From Streptomyces sp. NBC_00094 (GTDB lineage Bacteria > Actinomycetota > Actinomycetes > Streptomycetales > Streptomycetaceae), in assembly GCF_026343125.1 (NCBI RefSeq), contig NZ_JAPEMB010000001.1:4407501-4471500 (forward strand): a stretch of DNA of 64,000 bases. Direction: 5' to 3'. A model generated the notes under the pieces. It saw only the letters and a program-made list of their open reading frames with translations, ran no database searches and had not been told where the DNA came from. Positions 22,867-29,980 of this stretch are shown in pieces (position 1 is the first letter of the stretch; the number at the start of each line of letters is the position of its first letter). Made by a program: the position numbers and the translations under genes.

Positions 22867-24228
22867 TCAGGCGCTGACGGAGGCCTGCCCGGCACCGGCA
22901 CCGGCACCGGCTTCGGCACCGGCTTCGATTTCGTCGCCCTGGCCCTCGCCCTTGTGAACCTTGGGAGCGCCCTGCTCCGGCGAGGTGGTGGCGTCCGGGG
23001 TGGCGTTCGAGGTGCCGTCCGCCAGGGCCTTCCGCAGCCGGGTGTAGTAGCCGATGGCGGCGAGGACGCCGATGGCGGTGGTCGCCGTCCACAGGACGTC
23101 GGGGCCGGGCCCGTCGACGATGGCGCCGGCCGCGATCGGGGCGACGAAGCCGGCGACGGCCCAGGACATGCCCATGACGCCCTGGTAGCGGCCTCGGGCG
23201 TGCTCGGGGGCGAGGCGGGCGGTGGCGGCCGCGTTGGTCGGGACGTGGATCATCTCGCCGATCGTCCAGACGATCACGGTCGCGGCGAAGGCCACGGGGG
23301 AGCCGGCGAGCGCGGTGGCGCCGGTGCCGAAGGCGAAGAGGAGGGCGGAGAGGCTCAGCAGGAGCACGGGGGAGCGCTTGTCGGTGAGCTTGTTGACGAG
23401 CAGCTGGAAGGCGACGATCACGATGCCGTTGACGGCGATGACCATGCCGAAGGAGGAGGGGTCGAGGCCCTGGCCGGCCATGGTCAGCGGGAGGCCGATC
23501 CACGGGGCGGTGAAGACGAGGCAGACGAAGAGGTTGAGCAGGACGAGCGTGCGGAAGGGGGCGTCGCGGAGGACGGTCAGCATGCTGACCTTCTCCTCGG
23601 CGACGGGCTCGCCCCGCTGGTCGACGGCGGCCTCGGGCCGGGTCTCGGGGAGTCGCAGGAAGACGATCACGGCGCACAGGACGGTGGCGACGGCGTCGAC
23701 GACGAAGAGGGTGCGGTAGCCGAGGAAGGCCGCGGCGCCGCCGCCGATGGCGGCGATGGCGAAGCCGAGGTTGAGGGCCCAGTAGTTGAGGGCGAAGGCC
23801 CGGCGCACGTCGTGCTCGGGGACCATGTCGGCGATCGTCGCGTTGATGGACGGCCGGACGGCCTGCATGGCGACGCCCATGAGGAGGACGACGGTGGCGA
23901 TGGCCCAGGGCGCGGTGACGACGGCGAGGGCGGCGGCGCAGGCGGCGGCGGCCAGGTGCATCGTGATCATGGTGGGGCGCCGGCCCCAGCGGTCGGTGAG
24001 CGTGCCGCCGAGCGGGGAGCCGGCGATGCCGCCGAGACCGTGGAGGGCGACGACGAGTCCGGCGAACCAGGCGGAGTGCCCGAGCTCCTGCGTCAGGTAC
24101 AGGGACAGGAAGGTGAGGACGAAGGCCCCGGTCCGGTTGACCAGGGTCGACAGCCAGAGCCACCAGAAGCCCTGAGGGAAGCCGGAAACCGTCGCGCGAG
24201 CTGATCGTCTGAGCGAGTCGATGGACAT
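22867..24228 (-). CDS. MFS transporter
   Basis: A 453-residue transporter with 12 predicted helices. Motif A is present after helix 2 (GGTLTDRWGRRPTM). I chose ATG 24228 (MSIDSL), preceded by an AAGGGG ribosome site; the frame stays open far upstream only because GC-rich frames rarely meet stops. The C-terminus ends in a low-complexity Gly/Ala/Glu tail (EAGAEAGAGAGAGQ). Substrate unknown. It is divergent from gpmA. Confidence 0.88.
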   Translation of the reverse strand: MSIDSLRRSARATVSGFPQGFWWLWLSTLVNRTGAFVLTFLSLYLTQELGHSAWFAGLVVALHGLGGIAGSPLGGTLTDRWGRRPTMITMHLAAAACAAALAVVTAPWAIATVVLLMGVAMQAVRPSINATIADMVPEHDVRRAFALNYWALNLGFAIAAIGGGAAAFLGYRTLFVVDAVATVLCAVIVFLRLPETRPEAAVDQRGEPVAEEKVSMLTVLRDAPFRTLVLLNLFVCLVFTAPWIGLPLTMAGQGLDPSSFGMVIAVNGIVIVAFQLLVNKLTDKRSPVLLLSLSALLFAFGTGATALAGSPVAFAATVIVWTIGEMIHVPTNAAATARLAPEHARGRYQGVMGMSWAVAGFVAPIAAGAIVDGPGPDVLWTATTAIGVLAAIGYYTRLRKALADGTSNATPDATTSPEQGAPKVHKGEGQGDEIEAGAEAGAGAGAGQASVSA

Positions 24229-24354
24229 GTGTGGCCGGCCCCTTGTTGTCTGTAAGCCCCTATCACGGCCCTCGTAACTTACGTATCTCTCATGCCGGAC
24301 GCCAGCCAATTGACGACGCGTGTCAATCGTCGACGGTCGTTTACGCTCATACGC

Positions 24355-25113
24355 ATGGCCGACGCACCGTACAAGCTGATCCTCCTCCGCCACGGCGAGA
24401 GCGAGTGGAACGAGAAGAATCTGTTCACCGGTTGGGTGGACGTGAACCTCACCGCGAAGGGCGAGAAGGAGGCGACGCGCGGCGGCGAGCTGCTCAAGGA
24501 CGCCGGCCTGCTGCCCGACGTGCTGCACACCTCCCTCCAGAAGCGCGCCATCCGCACGGCGCAGCTCGCGCTGGAGTCCGCGGACCGCCACTGGATCCCC
24601 GTGAACCGCTCGTGGCGCCTCAACGAGCGCCACTACGGCGCCCTGCAGGGCAAGGACAAGGCCCAGACGCTCGCCGAGTTCGGCGAGGAGCAGTTCATGC
24701 TGTGGCGCCGCTCGTACGACACCCCGCCGCCGGCGCTCGCCGACGACAACGAGTACTCGCAGGCGGGCGACGCGCGCTACGCGACGATCCCGCCGGAGCT
24801 GCGCCCGCGGACGGAGTGCCTCAAGGACGTCGTGGAGCGGATGCTCCCGTACTGGTACGACTCGATCGTCCCGGACCTCCTCGCGGGCCGCACGGTCCTG
24901 GTCGCGGCCCACGGCAACAGCCTCCGCGCCCTGGTCAAGCACCTGGACGGCATCTCGGACGCCGACATCGCGGGCCTGAACATCCCGACGGGCATCCCCC
25001 TGTCGTACGAGCTCGACGAGAACTTCAAGCCCCTCAACCCGGGCGGCACCTACCTCGACCCGGACGCCGCGGCGGCGGCCATCGAGGCCGTGAAGAACCA
25101 GGGCAAGAAGTAA
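24355..25113 (+). CDS. gpmA: 2,3-bisphosphoglycerate-dependent phosphoglycerate mutase
   Basis: A 252-residue enzyme that interconverts 3- and 2-phosphoglycerate in glycolysis. The phosphohistidine motif LLRHGESEWN (H13) and the second catalytic histidine in AAHGNSLRAL are intact, and NLFTGWVDV is the family signature. Length matches the dPGM family. No ribosome site precedes ATG 24355, and TACGCT (24342-24347) ends 7 nt upstream, so the mRNA is probably leaderless. A strong hairpin follows the stop. Confidence 0.96.
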   Translation: MADAPYKLILLRHGESEWNEKNLFTGWVDVNLTAKGEKEATRGGELLKDAGLLPDVLHTSLQKRAIRTAQLALESADRHWIPVNRSWRLNERHYGALQGKDKAQTLAEFGEEQFMLWRRSYDTPPPALADDNEYSQAGDARYATIPPELRPRTECLKDVVERMLPYWYDSIVPDLLAGRTVLVAAHGNSLRALVKHLDGISDADIAGLNIPTGIPLSYELDENFKPLNPGGTYLDPDAAAAAIEAVKNQGKK

Positions 25114-25129
25114 CCCTGACTTACGAAAG

Positions 25130-25166
25130 AGCCCCCTACCTGCGGTTTCTCCGCTGGTAGGGGGCT
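25130..25166 (+). terminator. Terminator after gpmA
   Basis: Perfect 11-bp arms AGCCCCCTACC (25130-25140) and GGTAGGGGGCT (25156-25166) enclose a 15-nt loop with an inner GCGG/CCGC stem, followed by TCTTCGT. It also separates gpmA from the convergent L7/L12-like gene. Confidence 0.9.
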
Positions 25167-25196
25167 TCTTCGTGACTTGGGGCCGTCTGTGGGCCG

Positions 25197-25493
25197 TCAG
25201 GAGGATGGGGCTGTGCTTTCCCCAGGCTCTGGCTCCGCCCGCCACTCCGCTCCGGCGCCGGCGTTCCGGAGCACCGAGACGGCGGACCGGGCCTCGTAGT
25301 CGGGCTGCCCTTCGAGGACGGTGACGGGGGCTTGCCGAGCCAGCTCCCGGCAGCGCCACAAGCTCAGTCCGGTCAGCTTGCGCAGCGCCAGGATCACGTC
25401 CGTCTCGCGCGGCCCGCAGTCGACGAGCACCACTTCGTGGGACGGATCATCGCAGAGCAGCGTGTAGTACTCGACGGACTCGTCGTGGGCCAT
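25197..25493 (-). CDS. Ribosomal L7/L12 C-terminal-domain-like protein
   Basis: A 98-residue protein. The middle segment VVLVDCGPRETDVILALRKLTGLSLWRCRELARQAP matches the L7/L12 C-terminal fold (compare VLVxxGxxKIxVIKxLRxxTGLGLKEAKxLV). It is not the main L7/L12, because the N-terminal dimerisation domain and hinge are missing. The ATG at 25493 has a GGGGAGGGCGAG ribosome site. The frame runs on upstream, without a stop, through an integrase remnant. Streptomyces often carry such stand-alone domains; the role is unknown. Confidence 0.75.
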   Translation of the reverse strand: MAHDESVEYYTLLCDDPSHEVVLVDCGPRETDVILALRKLTGLSLWRCRELARQAPVTVLEGQPDYEARSAVSVLRNAGAGAEWRAEPEPGESTAPSS

Positions 25494-25637
25494 CTCGCCC
25501 TCCCCTTCTCGGCGACCAGGAGCGTAGACGCCCTCGAAGACGGCAGCCATGGCTTTTTGGGTGCGTTCCTGGCTGCTCGGCATGAGGTGGGTGTACGCAC
25601 GCAGGGTCGGGGTGGTCGCTGAGCGCCCCATTGACAC
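25494..25637 (-). pseudogene. C-terminal remnant of a tyrosine recombinase
   Basis: The reverse frame just upstream of the L7/L12-like gene reads TTPTLRAYTHLMPSSQERT, the C-terminal signature of Streptomyces tyrosine integrases including the catalytic tyrosine. Everything N-terminal of it is missing, and its stop is also lost, so it reads in frame into the next gene. It marks an old integration scar. Confidence 0.65.
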
Positions 25638-25642
25638 CAGAA

Positions 25643-25658
25643 CTTGAACGCGTTCAAG
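25643..25658. promoter_or_regulatory. 16-bp perfect palindrome
   Basis: CTTGAACGCGTTCAAG is a perfect palindrome, 67 nt before the lipoprotein gene and 6 nt from the integrase remnant. It could be an operator for a TetR- or LacI-like dimer, or part of an old attachment site. Confidence 0.5.
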
Positions 25659-25724
25659 ATGATGTTCGTCGCTTCGTTGAGGCGTTGCTACCGGGTATGT
25701 CCGAGACGCGAGAGGCAGGGTCGT

Positions 25725-26153
25725 ATGGCTGCCGACCGGCATCAGCGGATACGACGACGGGCATTCATGCGCGCCGCGTGGGGATGTGCGGTGCCGTTCC
25801 TGCTCGCCTCCTGTTCCGGCTACTACCCGGTCGAGGTCGACACCGTCGATCGGCTGACGGGCGTGTGGTCGGACTGGACCGGGGCGACAGTCGAGTTCAA
25901 GGAGGACGGCACGTTCACGGCCACGGGCCTGGACAAGGCGGACGTCATCGGCTGGGGGTGCACCGGGTTCGCCGAACGGCAACATGGCACCTGGTCCCCC
26001 ACCGGAACGTACGACACGGTCACCTTCGACGGCGTGGACTGCGAGGACCTGAGCCTGGCCTTCTACGGCTCCCCGGAATCCTTCGTCTTCTGCTTCACCC
26101 GGGACGTGACCGCCGGGGGATGCTCGCACGAATTCAGCCGGGATACAGGCTGA
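25725..26153 (+). CDS. Small lipoprotein, unknown function
   Basis: A 142-residue lipoprotein. An RRRAF basic start, a hydrophobic core and the lipobox LLASC (cysteine at about residue 27) give a type II, possibly Tat-routed, signal. The mature part contains four more cysteines and a beta-rich pattern (GVWSDWTGATVEFKEDGTFTATGL, then GTWSPTGTYDTVTFDG) like small lipocalin-type domains. I chose ATG 25725 with a GAGAGGCAGGG site rather than 25644. Function is unknown. Confidence 0.7.
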   Translation: MAADRHQRIRRRAFMRAAWGCAVPFLLASCSGYYPVEVDTVDRLTGVWSDWTGATVEFKEDGTFTATGLDKADVIGWGCTGFAERQHGTWSPTGTYDTVTFDGVDCEDLSLAFYGSPESFVFCFTRDVTAGGCSHEFSRDTG

Positions 26154-26309
26154 TCCGAGTGCTCCCGGCGCCGGGTGTCCTGGGGCTGTCCTGGCGGTGT
26201 TCCGGGTCTGTGACATAGCGGTCTCCGGTACTGCCGCGAGGGCTGGGGCGTTGCTACGTTCCGATTCTGGGTGCGGCCCTGGGGGCCGCCCGAAGAGGGG
26301 GAGTCCCGG

Positions 26310-27011
26310 ATGAACGTCGATCGCCTCAGACCCACCGTCCTGACGCTGGCCGCCATCACCCTGGCCGTCGCGCTCACCGGCTGCCAGGAAGGCGGTTCCG
26401 CCGCCGGGGGCGCCGCGCCGAGTGTGACCGCCGAGGCGCCCGAGACGTCAGGGGACCCCGGGCCCACCGCGGAGCCTGCCGAGGAGCCGTCGGCAGAGCC
26501 CCCGACCGAGGCCCCGACCACTCCGGCCGCCCCCGGACCCTCGACGAAGAAGCCCTCGACGAAGAAGCCCACGACGAAGAAGCCCTCCACGAAGAAGTCC
26601 GGCGGGTCGAAGTCCGGGGCGTCCGACGACTCTTCGGCCGACTGCGTCGACGCGCCGCCGAGCCCCGACGACGTCGACCCCGACGAGATCGCCCTGTACC
26701 GCATCGAGGAACTCGACGGCAGCACCGGGAAGGTGAACCTCGTCCTCCAGCACGGAGCCTGGGGCTGCGGCATGGAGGACACCGACGGCGCTCCCTTCGT
26801 CGGCACCGGCGAGGAGAGCCGCTGGGCCCTCGACCAGGCCGCGTACGTCACCGTCACCACCCCGATCGTCGAGAGCACCGAGAACCAGCGGATCGGCGTC
26901 CAGGAGCTGATCGACTGGGTCGACGCGCATCCGGACTCGGGTCTGGTCTTCCGGTACGAGACCGGTGACGACGGGGCGATCCACCGGCTGGAGCAGGTCT
27001 TCACCCCGTGA
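26310..27011 (+). CDS. Lipoprotein with Lys-Pro-Thr repeat stalk
   Basis: A 233-residue lipoprotein. The signal ends in the lipobox LTGC (about residue 23-26). A Pro/Glu/Thr linker and a KKPSTKKPTTKKPSTKKS repeat stalk (about 80-100) follow, and then a C-terminal domain with a cysteine pair (SADCVD and GWGC-type). ATG 26310 has a GAGGGGG site. No family recognised. The stalk probably threads the cell wall. Confidence 0.75.
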   Translation: MNVDRLRPTVLTLAAITLAVALTGCQEGGSAAGGAAPSVTAEAPETSGDPGPTAEPAEEPSAEPPTEAPTTPAAPGPSTKKPSTKKPTTKKPSTKKSGGSKSGASDDSSADCVDAPPSPDDVDPDEIALYRIEELDGSTGKVNLVLQHGAWGCGMEDTDGAPFVGTGEESRWALDQAAYVTVTTPIVESTENQRIGVQELIDWVDAHPDSGLVFRYETGDDGAIHRLEQVFTP

Positions 27012-27151
27012 GTCGAGAGGGGGCGGGGGCGGCGGCCCCGCTCGTCCGCACGGGTGACGGCGAAACCTTACGGCTGGCGGGCGGCGCATAGGAGACGAGG
27101 GGCGCGGTACATGTGCCGGTGACCCCTTCGTCTCACGAAACGAGAGTCCTC

Positions 27152-27505
27152 GTGCGTCTCCGGCACTCCGTCGCCGCCGCTTGCGGCGCCCTTGCCCTCA
27201 CCGCCACCCTGGCCACCCCCGCCCACGCCGCCACCGGTGACTTCGGCTACCGGTTCGTCGGTCTGTCCGGGGAGCCGCAGGCGGCCACGCTGCACGACCC
27301 GGCGAGCGGTGAGTGCGTCACGATCGCCGAGGCCGCCGACCCGGGCGCCTCCGGGCCCGCCTTCGCTCCGCACAACGACACGGACGAGTACGCGGTCGTC
27401 TTCACCGAGCCCGACTGCAGCGGCGACTCCTGGACCCTCCGCCCCCACGGCCGCCCCGCCACGGACCGGCTCACGCTCCGCTCGGTCGTGTTCCTCCCGA
27501 ACTAG
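27152..27505 (+). CDS. Small secreted protein
   Basis: A 117-residue protein with a signal peptide cleaved after THAHA-type PAHA (about residue 26). The mature domain has two cysteines (GECVTI and PDCSGD) that could pair. I chose GTG 27152 because it gives a compact signal peptide and has an ACGAGAG site; GTG 27113 is the longer alternative. Such short secreted proteins are common in Streptomyces; function unknown. Confidence 0.6.
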   Translation: MRLRHSVAAACGALALTATLATPAHAATGDFGYRFVGLSGEPQAATLHDPASGECVTIAEAADPGASGPAFAPHNDTDEYAVVFTEPDCSGDSWTLRPHGRPATDRLTLRSVVFLPN

Positions 27506-27510
27506 GGCCT

Positions 27511-27534
27511 GTCCGGCCCTAGGAGGGGCCGGAC
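27511..27534. terminator. Bidirectional hairpin terminator
   Basis: GTCCGGCCC (27511-27519) pairs with GGGCCGGAC (27526-27534) around a 6-nt loop. It lies in the 31-nt gap between two convergent genes. The flanking TAGGGCCTGTC also occurs at the phoU terminator and near 55053. Confidence 0.75.
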
Positions 27535-27536
27535 CG

Positions 27537-28118
27537 TCAGAACCCCTCGCACGCGCGGTCGCGGAAGTCCTCCACCGTCGTCGTGCGGACGCGGTCGCCG
27601 ATCGTGTAGCTGACCTGGCCCGGGGCGAGCCCGGCCAGGTCGGCGAGGGTGAAGGAGTGGTGCCCCGTCGACCAGGAGTTGTCACGGGCCGCCCCGTACA
27701 AGGTGTAGAGCCGCCCCGCCTCCAGCGGTCGCGGGGCCGCGTCCGGTGTCCATCCGCCGGCGCCCTCCGGGCTGGTCAGCGGCCAGGACGTGAAGCCGGT
27801 GACGGGTTCGGCGGCGGTCCAGTGGTCCGTGTACTCCGGCTCCACGGCGTCCGCGGTCACCTCCGCGTCCGGGTCGCCGATCGGCTCGTCCGGGTAGAAC
27901 AGCGCCGAGTCGATCCGGTCGTGGCACATCAGGATCACCCCGAGGGGTTCGCCCTCCGCCGTCACCGAGACACCGGTGATCCCCGCGACCGGGACACCGC
28001 AGCCGGCGAGCAGGGGCAGCGCGGGCAGCATGACGGCGGCGAGCAGCCCGCGACGGAGTACGAGGCGGGGTGCGCGACCGGATACGCGACCGGATACGCG
28101 ACGGAGCCGGGGAGCCAT
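27537..28118 (-). CDS. Lipoprotein, unknown function
   Basis: A 193-residue lipoprotein. An Arg-rich start (RRVSGRVSGRAPRLVLRRG) precedes a hydrophobic core and the lipobox LLAGC (about residues 33-37). The mature part is Trp- and Asp-rich with a C-terminal RDRACEGF. ATG 28118 follows a GGAG-poor region. It is divergent from a GNAT gene. No family recognised. Confidence 0.7.
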   Translation of the reverse strand: MAPRLRRVSGRVSGRAPRLVLRRGLLAAVMLPALPLLAGCGVPVAGITGVSVTAEGEPLGVILMCHDRIDSALFYPDEPIGDPDAEVTADAVEPEYTDHWTAAEPVTGFTSWPLTSPEGAGGWTPDAAPRPLEAGRLYTLYGAARDNSWSTGHHSFTLADLAGLAPGQVSYTIGDRVRTTTVEDFRDRACEGF

Positions 28119-28194
28119 GTCGCCATCCTGGCCCGTGCCGCCCCGCACCGATATTGACGGGCGTCGATCGCCCCGAATCGTTAGCCTCCAGGCC

Positions 28195-28662
28195 ATGAGC
28201 ACGTCACTCCGCCTGGAGAAGGTCACGCCCGAGAACGTCGACGCGGCCCTCGCGCTGCGCGTCCACCCCCATCAGGAGGGCAACGTCGCCCCCGTCGTGC
28301 GCTCCCTCGCCGAGGCGTACGCCTTCGGGGAGACCGCCTGGCCACGGCTGATCTTCGATGGGGACGAGCTCGTCGGCTTCCTGATGGCCTTCCTCGACAT
28401 CCCGTGGAACGAGAAGGAGGAACCCGCCGAACGTCGCAGCGGGCTCTGGCGCCTCAACATCGCCGCCACCGGGCAGGGCAAGGGGTACGGACGCTTCGCC
28501 GTCGAGGCGGTGCGCGACGAGCTCCGGCGACGCGGTACGCGACAGCTGTACGTGACCTGGGAGCCCGGCGACGACGGCCCCGGCGAGTTCTACCGCCGGC
28601 TCGGCTTCCGTACGACCGGCGAGGTCAGCGGCAGGCAGACCGTCGGCGTCCTCGAGGTCTGA
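28195..28662 (+). CDS. GNAT-family N-acetyltransferase
   Basis: A 155-residue single-domain GNAT enzyme. The acetyl-CoA motif is GLWRLNIAATGQGKGYGRFAVEAVRDEL (about 81-108), with the Q/RxxGxG core QGKGYG, and the terminal FYRRLGFRTTGE is the usual motif B. It resembles spermine/spermidine acetyltransferases, but the substrate is not certain. TAGCCT (28182-28187) ends 7 nt before the ATG, a leaderless pattern. A near-perfect 20-bp hairpin follows. Confidence 0.88.
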   Translation: MSTSLRLEKVTPENVDAALALRVHPHQEGNVAPVVRSLAEAYAFGETAWPRLIFDGDELVGFLMAFLDIPWNEKEEPAERRSGLWRLNIAATGQGKGYGRFAVEAVRDELRRRGTRQLYVTWEPGDDGPGEFYRRLGFRTTGEVSGRQTVGVLEV

Positions 28663-28695
28663 GAGCCCCCGAGAGATCCGGGGCGAGAGGACCAG

Positions 28696-28738
28696 GGGTG
28701 GGGAGGGGCGGGGTGTGACACCCCCCCCCTCCCCACCC
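28696..28738. terminator. Twenty-base-pair G/C hairpin between convergent genes
   Basis: Bases 28696-28715 pair with 28719-28738, with one mismatch and a TGA loop. One arm is a nearly pure G strand and the other a nearly pure C strand. It separates the GNAT gene from the convergent Cys-rich peptide gene and can work in both directions. Confidence 0.85.
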
Positions 28739-28745
28739 GCACCGG

Positions 28746-28898
28746 TCAGCCCGAGCAGCCCCCGCACTGGCACGGCGCGCCCGACTGGCAGCCGCAGCCG
28801 CAGCCCGAGCCGCAGCCGCAGGCACCGAGGACGGGCAGGAACTCCGCCCCGCGCGGGGCCTCCTGCTGGGGGTCGGTCGTCATGGGGGATTCGGCCAT
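28746..28898 (-). CDS. 50-residue cysteine-rich peptide
   Basis: The reverse strand has an ATG at 28898 with a good AGGGAGGGA ribosome site and a 50-codon frame. The N-terminal half (MAESPMTTDPQQEAPRGAEF) is a hydrophilic leader-like segment. The last 25 residues hold eight cysteines in CGC, CGCGC and CQCGGC clusters. This composition fits a metallothionein-like metal binder; a modified-peptide precursor is an alternative, but no modification enzyme is nearby. It lies between a GNAT gene and phoU. Confidence 0.7.
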   Translation of the reverse strand: MAESPMTTDPQQEAPRGAEFLPVLGACGCGSGCGCGCQSGAPCQCGGCSG

Positions 28899-28991
28899 GG
28901 GGGTCCCTCCCTTTCGAGGCGCGCGTCGCCTCCCCCCATTGCATGCCCACTCGGACCGGCGCATCAACGGCGCATCGGCGCCCGTGCGCTC

Positions 28992-29036
28992 AGGGCCTGT
29001 CCGGTGGAGCACGGCCGGGGCCGCGGGACAGGCCCT
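28992..29036 (-). terminator. phoU terminator
   Basis: AGGGCCTGTCC (28992-29002) pairs with GGACAGGCCCT (29026-29036), an 11-bp stem around a 23-nt GC-rich loop. It reaches into the phoU stop codon. Confidence 0.75.
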
Positions 29037-29715
29037 ACGCGCCCTCCACCGGAGCGTCCGCCGCCTGCAGCTCGTCCGCGTGCTCACCCGTCACCAGGTA
29101 CACGACGCGCTTCGCCACCGACACCGCGTGGTCGGCGAACCGCTCGTAGTACCGGCCGAGCAGCGTCACGTCCACGGCCGTCTCGATGCCGTGCTTCCAG
29201 CGGTCGTCCATCAGGTGCTGGAACAGCGTCCGGTGCAGCAGGTCCATCTCGTCGTCGTCCTGCTCCAGCTGGAGCGCCAGGTCGACGTCCTTCGTGATGA
29301 TGACCTCCGCGGCCTTCGCCATCAGGCGCTGCGCGAGCTGTCCCATCTCCAGGATGGTCGCGTGCAGGTCCCGCGGCACCGCCGTGGCGGGGAACCGCAG
29401 CCGCGCCAGCTTCGCCACGTGCTGCGCGAGGTCGCCCGAGCGCTCCAGGTCGGCGCTCATCCGCAGCGAGGTCACCACGATCCGCAGATCCGTCGCCACC
29501 GGCTGCTGCCGGGCGAGCAGCGCTATCGCCCGAGCCTCCAGGTCGTGCTGGAGGTCGTCGACCTTCTGGTCCGCCGCGATCACGCTCTCCGCGAGCTTCA
29601 GGTCCGCGTCGAGCATCGCCGTCGTGGCGCGCCCGATCGCCGAGCCGACGAGTCGGGCCATCTCGACCAGGCTCTCGCCGATCGAGTCCAGTTCCTCGTG
29701 GTACGCGTCCCGCAT
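29035..29715 (-). CDS. phoU: PhoU, phosphate-signalling regulator
   Basis: A 226-residue all-helical protein with two PhoU repeats. Each has the metal-binding pattern seen in ADLERSGDLAQHVAKL (about 90-105) and YYERFADHAVSVAKRV (about 190-205). PhoU links the Pst phosphate importer to the PhoR-PhoP two-component system and dampens signalling when phosphate is plentiful. It is divergent from phoR; the gap holds two PHO-box blocks. Length and motifs match the family. Confidence 0.95.
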   Translation of the reverse strand: MRDAYHEELDSIGESLVEMARLVGSAIGRATTAMLDADLKLAESVIAADQKVDDLQHDLEARAIALLARQQPVATDLRIVVTSLRMSADLERSGDLAQHVAKLARLRFPATAVPRDLHATILEMGQLAQRLMAKAAEVIITKDVDLALQLEQDDDEMDLLHRTLFQHLMDDRWKHGIETAVDVTLLGRYYERFADHAVSVAKRVVYLVTGEHADELQAADAPVEGA

Positions 29716-29810
29716 GGATGTCCCTCTCTACGCAAAGCTCCGGGGTCCGGGTGGGGCTTCGGACCCCCACGCTCCCACGTTCGGCCCCCTACGCGTCCGG
29801 CTTCACCACC

Positions 29811-29847
29811 TCATGTGAACCGTCACTTTCCCCAAGGTGAACTCTGG
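29811..29847. promoter_or_regulatory. PHO box block 1 (PhoP operator)
   Basis: On the reverse strand two GTTCAC-type half-sites (TGAAC at 29816 and 29838 on the top strand) are exactly 22 nt apart, that is two 11-nt direct-repeat units with a degenerate middle unit. This is the Streptomyces PhoP-binding layout. It is closest to phoU. Confidence 0.8.
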
Positions 29848-29874
29848 GCGACACGCGCCACTGTCGCCGTCAGG

Positions 29875-29911
29875 ACAAATGAACCAGCACCGTCTCCACG
29901 GTGAACTCTGG
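29875..29911. promoter_or_regulatory. PHO box block 2 (PhoP operator)
   Basis: TGAAC occurs at 29880 and 29902, again 22 nt apart, and the outer half-site shares a 17-nt identity (GGTGAACTCTGGGCGAC) with block 1. It lies 70 nt before phoR and probably drives phoR-phoP autoregulation. Confidence 0.8.
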
Positions 29912-29980
29912 GCGACGACTGTTCGAGCAGCCACTCGGACGGCTGGGAGAGTGTCCGTCACCCCGCATAACCTGGTGGGC

